A stretch of 6,723 bases of DNA from Methanofastidiosum sp. (GTDB lineage: Archaea > Methanobacteriota_B > Thermococci > Methanofastidiosales > Methanofastidiosaceae), in NCBI GenBank assembly GCA_013329085.1, contig DUKX01000134.1, positions 1 to 6,723 on the forward strand, written 5' to 3'. Shown piece after piece: positions 1 to 5,041 of this stretch (position 1 is its first letter; each line of letters starts with the position of its first letter). The position numbers were made by a program, and so were the translations under genes. The notes under the pieces were generated by a model. That model did not search any database. It was not told the DNA's origin and worked only from the letters and a program-made list of their open reading frames with translations.

Positions 1-1541
1 GTATCCGAGATGATTACCCATTGATATTTTACTTGTATGGCAAAAATTCAGCTCTTTATGATACGCTTTCTGAAATATCTGATTTTTCAATCAATATTGA
101 TGATTTCTCGATCCGAGATATAGTCCCTGAGCTATTCATTGAACGCTTTATTGAAAATTCTCAAAAAATAAAGCTGATACTTGATATGTATAAAGTTCTT
201 TTTGAGATTAAAAATAGCCGGGGAATAGCTGCTGATGACGGTGCAAGATTATTTGATTATGTTGAAAAACTCCAAAAGATATCAGATAGAGTAGATTCTT
301 TTTCTAAAGGAAGTTTTCCAGATGAGAGATTAATTAAGCTAAAAGAAGCACTAAATCTAGAGGAAATGGTTAAAACAATAGAGAAGGATATCAATGAAAG
401 ATTTTCTAAAATCATTGAAAGTCAGGATATTGGTATAGCTGGCAAGGACATATTATCAATGCTTTCAGACATAAAACATTCTGATCCTTTGAAAGCTTTT
501 CAGACTTATATTCCAAAACAGCTTGAAGACGCATATAGAAAAATAGTCAAGGAATCTGTAGACAGCTTGAATCAAAAAACAGGTTTAGATGTTTCAGAAT
601 TATTCCCTGAAGAAGTATCTTTTCCAATAGAGGCAAACAGAAATGAACTATTTGAAATCAAAGAAAATATTAGAAAAGAAATGTCCAAAAGAGAATTTGA
701 AATAAAAAAAGAGATGATGGATATCTCAGAATTATGGGATTTTCTGAATCAGAGAGTTGAGGAATGTTACGACATTGATTTTTTTGTGGCTATGGGGAGA
801 TTTGCGGTTGAAAAGAATCTTTTGATGCCAAAAATATCTGAAAAAGGATTAAGTTTTAGAAACGGTAAAAATGTTTTAATTCAAAATGCTGTTCCAATTA
901 ATTATAAGATCGGAACTACAAATGATAATATGGCTGGAAATGAAAATGTTATTATATTGACAGGTGCCAACTCAGGCGGTAAGACTACTCTTTTGAAACT
1001 TGCACTTGCCATTCAGATTCTTTTCCAGATGGGATTTCTAGTCCCTGCCGAAGATTCATATGCCTCAATCTTTGATGAAATTGGATTCTTATCTAAGCAC
1101 AGAGGAGAATCAAGAGGGGCATTTGAAACAAGTCTAAAAAGACTCGTACCGCTTGCAATTGAAGAAAAAAAGAGATTGTTACTTGTGGACGAACTGGAAG
1201 CCATTACAGAACCTGGATCTGCAGCTAGGATTATAGGAACATTCCTAAATTTTTTGAGAAATTCTAATACATTGTGTGTCATAGTTACGCATCTTGGTGA
1301 AGACATAATCTCTTCGATTAAATCGATAGAAGGTAAGTTGCCAGAGGATATGAGAGTAGATGGTATAGAAGCAAAAGGATTGGATGAGTCATTAGAGTTG
1401 ATAGTTGATAGGCAGCCAGTCTTCTATAAAGCTGGGAAAAGTACTCCCGAACTAATTGTCGAAAGGCTTTCCAAAACAACTGACGGGAAAGAAAAAGAAA
1501 TATATCAAAAGATGGTCGATATACTAAGGAAGAAACCATAA
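1..1541 (+). CDS. MutS2-like DNA-binding ATPase, C-terminal part (5' end outside window)
   Basis: The reading frame is open to the left edge (first full codon at base 3), so this is a 3' partial gene. About 512 codons are visible, and the TTG at 21 is probably not the true start. The C-terminal half is a MutS/ABC-type ATPase: Walker A GANSGGKTT at 963-989, Walker B LLLVDE at 1176-1193 followed by LEAITEPGSA, and the H-loop VTH at 1284-1292. Before it lies a long charged helical region (roughly 480-770) that fits the lever and clamp coiled coils of MutS proteins. No Smr nuclease domain follows the ATPase, because the protein ends about 80 residues after the H-loop. Archaeal MutS2 homologues are known to have ATPase and non-specific DNA-binding activity; a role in mismatch repair is not established. 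The alternative is another MutS-family branch. Assignment to the MutS family is secure; the subfamily is less so because the N-terminus is missing. Confidence 0.88.
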   Translation, partial: IRDDYPLIFYLYGKNSALYDTLSEISDFSINIDDFSIRDIVPELFIERFIENSQKIKLILDMYKVLFEIKNSRGIAADDGARLFDYVEKLQKISDRVDSFSKGSFPDERLIKLKEALNLEEMVKTIEKDINERFSKIIESQDIGIAGKDILSMLSDIKHSDPLKAFQTYIPKQLEDAYRKIVKESVDSLNQKTGLDVSELFPEEVSFPIEANRNELFEIKENIRKEMSKREFEIKKEMMDISELWDFLNQRVEECYDIDFFVAMGRFAVEKNLLMPKISEKGLSFRNGKNVLIQNAVPINYKIGTTNDNMAGNENVIILTGANSGGKTTLLKLALAIQILFQMGFLVPAEDSYASIFDEIGFLSKHRGESRGAFETSLKRLVPLAIEEKKRLLLVDELEAITEPGSAARIIGTFLNFLRNSNTLCVIVTHLGEDIISSIKSIEGKLPEDMRVDGIEAKGLDESLELIVDRQPVFYKAGKSTPELIVERLSKTTDGKEKEIYQKMVDILRKKP

Positions 1542-1559
1542 AGCTTTTTAATTAAATAT
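1540..1559 (+). promoter_or_regulatory. BRE/TATA promoter of the DUF63 gene (leaderless)
   Basis: AAAGCTTTTTAAT at 1540-1552 is a purine start (BRE-like) followed by an archaeal TATA box, with a second T/A run, TTAAATAT, at 1552-1559. The TATA centre near 1548 is about 25 bp before the ATG at 1573, so transcription should begin at or next to the start codon. No Shine-Dalgarno sequence lies between them. Positional inference only. Confidence 0.55.
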
Positions 1560-1572
1560 CTCGTGTCTTTGT

Positions 1573-2397
1573 ATGGGAGTATATCAGCCTCAAGACTATG
1601 TTATATACCTAGGAATTCTTCTTGTTCTATTGGCTCTTGCATTAAAATTTCTTTTCAATAAAATAAAGATTGATAAAACCTTCATAATTGCAATCTCTCC
1701 TTATATGATAATGGCCATAGCCATAAGGGTCTTGGTAGATGTCGGATTTTATGAGAGATCAAAAATTTGGAATATTACGCCAGGGGTATACATAGTTGCG
1801 TTTGTTCTCGCATTTACTATGATATTAATTGGATTTCAACTTGAAAAGAGAAATATTGTATCCTATTGGAAACTTCCGTTTGTAGTTGGAATTATATGTG
1901 CGGTTTATTTTTTAGCTAATCTAATTCCTTTTTTTAACTATCCGTTAAGGATCATAGTTCCTCTTTTAATGGCTACTGGAATTACGTTGACAGTATACCT
2001 AATATCGCCCTTATTTTACAAATCTATTAGAGAGTTTGAAAACACAGCAATACTATTTGGGCATTTGCTGGATGGTTGTGCCACATTCATTGCTATTGAT
2101 TATTATGGATTTGGAGAAGAGCACTTGTTACCTCTTTTTTTGATAAATCTCACTGGTACTGCTTTAATTATGATACCCTTAAAATTAATATTAATTCTCG
2201 TAGTAATCTATCTCCTTGATACCCTATACAAAGAAGAGAGAAAAAACTTCAAGGAAAAGGAAGTTACTATATTTAAATATAAATTTAAGGTCACAACATT
2301 GATGATGCATAATTTTTACCTGTCCATTAAAGTATTGATTTTCATACTTGGATTTGGCCCGGGATTTAGAAATACTTTATTACCCTCCCTTTTTTGA
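1573..2397 (+). CDS. DUF63 family archaeal multi-pass membrane protein
   Basis: This 274-residue protein is mostly hydrophobic. About eight likely membrane segments sit near residues 11-28, 36-56, 70-90, 100-121, 124-148, 157-178, 185-216 and 247-262. The short C-terminal motif LGFGPGFRN (259-267) and the motif GHLLDGCATF (163-172), followed by GEEHLLP (181-187), match my recollection of the DUF63 family of archaeal integral membrane proteins. No function is known to me for that family. A charged cytoplasmic-type loop, rich in K and E, lies at 219-241. The ATG at 1573 is chosen because it is the first in-frame start and sits about 25 bp after a good TATA box, as expected for a leaderless mRNA. 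The gene lies between mutS2 and egsA, all on the same strand, with its own promoter. The link to lipid synthesis next door is only positional. Confidence 0.8.
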   Translation: MGVYQPQDYVIYLGILLVLLALALKFLFNKIKIDKTFIIAISPYMIMAIAIRVLVDVGFYERSKIWNITPGVYIVAFVLAFTMILIGFQLEKRNIVSYWKLPFVVGIICAVYFLANLIPFFNYPLRIIVPLLMATGITLTVYLISPLFYKSIREFENTAILFGHLLDGCATFIAIDYYGFGEEHLLPLFLINLTGTALIMIPLKLILILVVIYLLDTLYKEERKNFKEKEVTIFKYKFKVTTLMMHNFYLSIKVLIFILGFGPGFRNTLLPSLF

Positions 2398-2400
2398 TTC

Positions 2401-2416
2401 AAAAGACTTATTAATA
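2401..2416 (+). promoter_or_regulatory. BRE/TATA promoter of egsA (leaderless)
   Basis: AAAAGA (2401-2406) followed by CTTATTAATA (2407-2416) forms a BRE plus TATA element in the 38-bp gap after the DUF63 stop. Its centre is about 24 bp before the egsA ATG at 2436, and no Shine-Dalgarno lies at the usual distance, so a leaderless transcript is predicted. Confidence 0.5.
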
Positions 2417-2435
2417 GTGAAAAATACTTGTTTTT

Positions 2436-3476
2436 ATGGAAAATCCTATTCATATCATTAATCTTTCAAGAATGGTTGTAATGGGCTCAGATCTTTGGAG
2501 TTCTGTTAAAACAACAATTGAAAAATTAGGGTATAAAAATCCCGTTGTTCTTGATGACACAATAACAAGAGGGATTGTTGGGAAAAAAGTATCTGATGAT
2601 TTGAATTGTGATCATTATGAAGTTAAATCCGCTTCAATGGCCGAAGTACATTCAATTGCAGATATTTTGAAAAAAGGAAAATATGATATAGTTGTTTCAA
2701 TAGGTGGGGGGTCAGTTATAGACGTTGGGAAACTGGCGTCCTTTAATATTTCTATTCCTTTTATTAGTTATCCAACAGTTGCATCTCACGATGGAATAGC
2801 TTCGTCTAGGGCATCTATTAAGGACGGTGAAAAAAAATTGTCAATAGAGGCGCAACCCCCTATTGCAATAATAGCGGATACTAAGATAGTGTCCCAAGCC
2901 CCATATAGATTCTTGGCTTCTGGATGTGCGGATCTGATATCCAATTATACGGCTGTTTTAGATTGGCAACTGGCTCATAAATTAAAAGGCGAATATTACA
3001 GTGAGCATGCAGCATCTTTGTCATCAATGAGTGCCAAGGTGACGATTGACAATGCCGATGTAATAAAAGAAGGATTGGAAGAATCTGCCCGAAAAGTTTT
3101 GAAAGGACTTATCTCTTCAGGAGTTGCTATGAGCATCGCTGGTTCCTCTAGACCTGCTTCAGGTGCAGAACATGCATTTGCACACGCACTCGATATGATT
3201 GCTGAAAAACCTGCAATGCACGGGGAGCAGTGCGGAGTTGGTTCTATAATGACAATGTATCTACACAGAGAAGACAAGTATAAAACAATAAAGGAAGCGC
3301 TTGAAAAGATAAAAGCCCCTACAACTGCTGAAGAACTTGGAGTCACCGATATAGAATTAATAAAAGCACTAACAATGGCTCATAAAATTAGAGATAGGTA
3401 TACAATACTTGGTGAGAGTGGGCTTACCGAGAGGGCCGCTACTAAACTTGCTAAAGTTACGGGGGTAATAGATTGA
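2436..3476 (+). CDS. egsA: sn-glycerol-1-phosphate dehydrogenase
   Basis: This enzyme reduces dihydroxyacetone phosphate to sn-glycerol-1-phosphate with NAD(P)H. It makes the glycerol backbone with archaeal stereochemistry for ether lipids in the cytoplasm. The 346 residues match the usual family length of about 350. The nucleotide-binding signature SIGGGSVIDVGK lies at 88-99, and the family motif SYPTVASHDGIASSRASI at 111-128. The expected zinc ligands are present as D166 (SGCADLISN), H246 (GAEHAFAHA) and H262 (MHGEQCGVG). The family is iron-alcohol-dehydrogenase-like, related to glycerol and 3-dehydroquinate dehydrogenases, but the motif set points clearly to the archaeal G1P enzyme. The ATG at 2436 is the first start in frame and fits the leaderless promoter. 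The gene is followed with a 4-base overlap by the UPF0179 gene, so the two probably share a transcript. No defect is seen. Confidence 0.96.
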   Translation: MENPIHIINLSRMVVMGSDLWSSVKTTIEKLGYKNPVVLDDTITRGIVGKKVSDDLNCDHYEVKSASMAEVHSIADILKKGKYDIVVSIGGGSVIDVGKLASFNISIPFISYPTVASHDGIASSRASIKDGEKKLSIEAQPPIAIIADTKIVSQAPYRFLASGCADLISNYTAVLDWQLAHKLKGEYYSEHAASLSSMSAKVTIDNADVIKEGLEESARKVLKGLISSGVAMSIAGSSRPASGAEHAFAHALDMIAEKPAMHGEQCGVGSIMTMYLHREDKYKTIKEALEKIKAPTTAEELGVTDIELIKALTMAHKIRDRYTILGESGLTERAATKLAKVTGVID

Positions 3477-3901
3477 TTCTTACCCTCCTCCCTAAAAATC
3501 TTGCAAAACCAGGATTTTCTTTTGTAGCAGGGAAGGGGGATAATGAATGCAAGGGATGTAGATTCTATAAAACATGTGTTGATAATCTAAAACCTGGAAG
3601 GATATATACAGTCTCTTCTGTAAGGAATATTGAACATCCATGTAAAATTCATGATTCTGGTGTTAAAATAGTTGAAGTAAATGAATCCCAAATTGAAGCG
3701 GCAATCCCTAAAAAGTTTGCAATTGAAGGCGCAACTGGGGTATTCTCATTTTCTTGTAATGAAAGGTGTCAATATCATGATTTTTGTATTCCCGATGGGA
3801 TAAAGATCGGCGATAAATTTCACATTATTACAATTAAAGAGAAAATAGAATGTCCATTAAACAATAATATCTTAAGAGTAACCCTAAAAAGAAAAGATTA
3901 G
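3473..3901 (+). CDS. UPF0179 family cysteine-rich protein
   Basis: This 142-residue protein fits the archaeal UPF0179 family, whose function is unknown. The family-like opening, with LAKPG at 10-14, supports the unusual TTG start at 3473; no other start lies early in the frame. That TTG overlaps the egsA stop (TTGA, 3473-3476), and a G-run (GGGGG, 3461-3465) sits 7 bases upstream as a possible ribosome site, so translational coupling to egsA is likely. Eight cysteines fall into two sets of four: C26, C29, C35, C57 and C95, C99, C105, C127. The sets are about 70 residues apart, which suggests two metal or Fe-S sites (inference). The stop codon overlaps the 3' end of a small minus-strand gene by 4 bases. 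No membrane segment or signal peptide is seen, so it is probably cytoplasmic. Confidence 0.85.
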   Translation: MILTLLPKNLAKPGFSFVAGKGDNECKGCRFYKTCVDNLKPGRIYTVSSVRNIEHPCKIHDSGVKIVEVNESQIEAAIPKKFAIEGATGVFSFSCNERCQYHDFCIPDGIKIGDKFHIITIKEKIECPLNNNILRVTLKRKD

Positions 3902-4008
3902 TATACAAATCTAGATGAACTCGACTTTTCTCCTCTAAATAGTATATCTAGGACTATTATTGGGATCATTATTGCTAAGGGCATAATGGATTTGGCCTTC
4001 TTTTTCAT
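3898..4008 (-). CDS. Small single-pass membrane protein (36 aa), unrecognised
   Basis: The minus strand reads ATG (4008-4006) to TAA (3900-3898), giving 36 residues. The protein starts with the basic segment MKKKAK. A hydrophobic stretch at 8-24 (IMPLAIMIPIIVLDILF) has the length of one membrane helix, with a single acidic residue at D21. A hydrophilic, serine-rich tail follows, GEKSSSSRFVY at 26-36. Three independent signals support a real gene: a BRE/TATA promoter at 4044-4058, a leader of about 13 nt, and a strong archaeal Shine-Dalgarno AAGGTGAT (complement of 4013-4020) 4 bases before the ATG. The positive N-terminus suggests an N-in, C-out orientation. It converges on UPF0179 with a 4-base overlap and diverges from a winged-helix regulator. 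I do not recognise the family. Possible roles such as a small regulatory membrane peptide or toxin-like peptide are speculation. Confidence 0.7.
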   Translation of the reverse strand: MKKKAKSIMPLAIMIPIIVLDILFRGEKSSSSRFVY

Positions 4009-4012
4009 TTTT

Positions 4013-4020
4013 ATCACCTT
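4013..4020 (-). promoter_or_regulatory. Strong Shine-Dalgarno of the small membrane-protein gene
   Basis: On the minus strand the sequence AAGGTGAT precedes AAAA and then the ATG at 4008. GGTGAT is complementary to the ATCACC end typical of archaeal 16S rRNA. Among the starts in this window it is one of only two clear Shine-Dalgarno sites, and it decides the start of the 36-residue gene. Confidence 0.72.
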
Positions 4021-4027
4021 TAGTTAA

Positions 4028-4042
4028 TATTGTAATACAATA
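4028..4042. promoter_or_regulatory. 15-bp inverted repeat, candidate operator
   Basis: TATTGTAATACAATA is a palindrome with 7-bp arms around one central base. It lies between the minus-strand TATA box (4044-4051) and the predicted transcription start near 4022. A protein bound there would block RNA polymerase recruitment, the usual archaeal repressor arrangement. The divergent winged-helix regulator at 4374 is the obvious candidate binder; this is inference. Confidence 0.45.
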
Positions 4043-4043
4043 G

Positions 4044-4058
4044 TATATAAATCTTTCT
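4044..4058 (-). promoter_or_regulatory. BRE/TATA promoter of the small membrane-protein gene
   Basis: On the minus strand the sequence AGAAAGA (4058-4052) is followed by TTTATATA (4051-4044), a near-consensus archaeal BRE plus TATA box. The TATA centre is about 40 bp before the ATG at 4008. This predicts a start of transcription near 4022 and a leader of about 13 nt that holds the Shine-Dalgarno site. Confidence 0.65.
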
Positions 4059-4330
4059 ATCTGTTGGATTATAATAATTTAATAAATATTTTTAATTATG
4101 GATATTAATACCTATAGTCAATATGGTTGAACTTTAACTTATATAATTAATAAGGATACTATAATCTAATCGATAGCCATTATATAAAAAAATTAATAAT
4201 AATATATAATTAATCAATCTTGACTTTAAATCTTATTTATCATTAGTATAAGAATTAAAATTCAATATACAGGAATATTTTTAGTAGTGCTTTAAATTAA
4301 ATCAATTTTTTTGAATACTGATAGTAGTAA
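4052..4330. other. Very AT-rich non-coding divergent intergenic region
   Basis: This stretch lies between the two divergent promoters. By hand count bases 4081-4320 contain 40 G or C out of 240 (about 17%), far below the neighbouring genes. Both strands hold only very short open frames without Shine-Dalgarno sites. No tRNA, structured RNA, direct-repeat array or transposon end was seen. Weak elements include an interrupted palindrome with 5-bp arms at 4138-4154 (CTTAT/ATAAG) and two copies of TAGTAGT 40 bp apart (4282-4288 and 4322-4328). Several A/T runs resemble extra TATA boxes, but in such sequence they carry little weight. Confidence 0.6.
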
Positions 4331-4345
4331 CATTTATATATATTA
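4331..4345 (+). promoter_or_regulatory. TATA promoter of the winged-helix regulator
   Basis: CATTTATATATATTA contains the TATA box TTTATATAT (4333-4341), preceded by AGTAGTAA. Its centre is about 37 bp before the ATG at 4374, predicting transcription from near 4362 and a short leader carrying GGTGAG. An 8-bp palindrome, TAACGTTA (4344-4351), lies between the box and the predicted start. Confidence 0.6.
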
Positions 4346-4362
4346 ACGTTAGAGATAATGAT

Positions 4363-4368
4363 GGTGAG
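4363..4368 (+). promoter_or_regulatory. Shine-Dalgarno of the winged-helix regulator
   Basis: GGTGAG lies 5 bases before the ATG at 4374 and fits archaeal anti-Shine-Dalgarno pairing. It selects this ATG over the two out-of-frame ATGs just upstream (4358 and 4361). Confidence 0.65.
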
Positions 4369-4373
4369 CATCA

Positions 4374-4784
4374 ATGGAAGAAAATGCCGAAGAGGCCATT
4401 ATAGAGTATCTTAAAGGTGTAAAAATTGGCGCTACTCCTTCAGAGATTGCCGATAATCTTAATATGTCTAGGGCCACCGCTGTAAAATATCTTGAAATAA
4501 TGAGGGCGATAGGGCTAGTTGATTATAGAAGGATAGGTATGGCAAAGGTTTACTTTGTCGCAACAAAGCTCTCATATGCACAGCATGTTCTTCTTAGAAA
4601 AACAAGAGATTTAATCGAGTCAATAAAAACTGCCGATGAACACATTAAAGTATTGGAGAAAATTCTTACAATACACATTAGTATAATGCAAACTTACAAT
4701 GCTGAGGATAGGGAAAAATTCGTTAAACTATTCAACGAAACTATCGATAAGATAAAAAAAGGGGAGAATACGGTAGGTAAATAA
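4374..4784 (+). CDS. Winged helix-turn-helix transcriptional regulator
   Basis: This 136-residue protein has an N-terminal winged-helix DNA-binding domain of the MarR/ArsR/TrmB-like type. Helix 1 is near 5-15, helix 2 at 21-29 (TPSEIADNL), the recognition helix at 32-45 ([16 protein letters not shown] region), and a beta wing at 49-62 ([14 protein letters not shown]). From 66 to about 130 the chain looks all-helical and charged, probably a dimerisation or sensing coiled coil. There is no metal-binding cysteine cluster and no membrane segment. The start is fixed by a TATA box and the Shine-Dalgarno GGTGAG. The gene is transcribed away from the small membrane-protein gene, an arrangement common for regulators and their targets. 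Downstream, rpoK has its own promoter 76 bp on. The exact family and ligand cannot be told from sequence. Confidence 0.8.
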   Translation: MEENAEEAIIEYLKGVKIGATPSEIADNLNMSRATAVKYLEIMRAIGLVDYRRIGMAKVYFVATKLSYAQHVLLRKTRDLIESIKTADEHIKVLEKILTIHISIMQTYNAEDREKFVKLFNETIDKIKKGENTVGK

Positions 4785-4787
4785 CCT

Positions 4788-4801
4788 TTTCTTGCAAGAA
4801 A
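4788..4801. repeat. 14-bp perfect palindrome upstream of rpoK
   Basis: TTTCTTGCAAGAAA reads the same on both strands. It begins 4 bases after the regulator stop codon and ends about 30 bp before the rpoK TATA box. It could be a binding site upstream of the rpoK promoter or a weak 3'-end structure for the regulator mRNA. The hairpin would be short, so a classic stem-loop terminator is less likely. Confidence 0.5.
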
Positions 4802-4828
4802 TCTGCTCCAATTTTATTTATAACAATA

Positions 4829-4840
4829 AAATTTATAATC
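4829..4840 (+). promoter_or_regulatory. TATA promoter of rpoK-fen (leaderless)
   Basis: AAATTTATAATC contains the TATA box TTTATAAT (4832-4839), centred about 25 bp before the ATG at 4861. Initiation should therefore fall at the rpoK start codon. Other A/T-rich elements (TTTATTTATAAC near 4814 and TTTTATAT near 4843) are less well spaced. Confidence 0.55.
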
Positions 4841-4860
4841 CCTTTTATATTCATTCATGC

Positions 4861-5037
4861 ATGGTGGAGTCGTTGAATTATACAAAATACGAAAAAGTAA
4901 GAATTATTGGGGCTAGAGCCCTTCAGATATCATTAGGGGCACCTATATTAATTGAAACGTCTATTCTTGACCCTATTAGAATTGCACAAGAAGAAATGAA
5001 GAAGGGAGTAATTCCAATAACTGTTGTAAGGGATTAG
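4861..5037 (+). CDS. rpoK: DNA-directed RNA polymerase subunit K (Rpo6, omega homologue)
   Basis: This 58-residue protein is the archaeal equivalent of eukaryotic RPB6 and bacterial omega, which helps assemble and stabilise RNA polymerase around the large subunit. The core signature [21 protein letters not shown] (from residue 8 onward; 21 residues with A19-P28 as the strongest part) and the ending [15 protein letters not shown] match the family, and the length is typical. The frame can be read upstream to a TTG at 4792. The added 23 residues (with FIYNNK and YNPFY) have no family counterpart and cross the TATA box, so the ATG at 4861 is chosen. The gene ends 4 bp before fen and almost certainly shares its mRNA. 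Assignment is secure. Confidence 0.94.
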   Translation: MVESLNYTKYEKVRIIGARALQISLGAPILIETSILDPIRIAQEEMKKGVIPITVVRD

Positions 5038-5041
5038 CCTT

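Noticed and set aside
21..23. TTG at 21 as the start of the MutS2 gene
   Set aside because: The frame is open to the left edge, and a MutS2 N-terminal domain is expected upstream.
1013..1539. Two minus-strand open frames inside the MutS2 gene (97 and 73 codons)
   Set aside because: They lie opposite a clear ATPase gene, show no recognisable domain or ribosome site, and are explained as shadows of its codon pattern.
2996..3346. Minus-strand open frame of 116 codons inside egsA
   Set aside because: It is antisense to conserved zinc-ligand regions of egsA, with low-complexity serine/alanine composition and no promoter or Shine-Dalgarno.
4138..4154. Interrupted palindrome CTTAT/ATAAG as a possible terminator or RNA hairpin
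   Set aside because: Only 5 bp per arm with one G-C pair each, in very AT-rich DNA; such structures arise readily by chance.
4282..4328. Two TAGTAGT copies 40 bp apart as regulator half-sites
   Set aside because: The 7-mer is AT-rich and short, and two copies in 50 bp are not convincing without conservation.
4297..4371. 24-residue minus-strand frame beginning opposite the regulator leader
   Set aside because: It has no Shine-Dalgarno, no TATA box at a fitting distance, and a composition (Y, N, I, K) expected from translating AT-rich spacer.
3902..4373. tRNA, C/D box RNA, CRISPR repeats or insertion sequence ends in the large gap
   Set aside because: No cloverleaf, paired C and D boxes, regularly spaced repeats or terminal inverted repeats could be found by eye.
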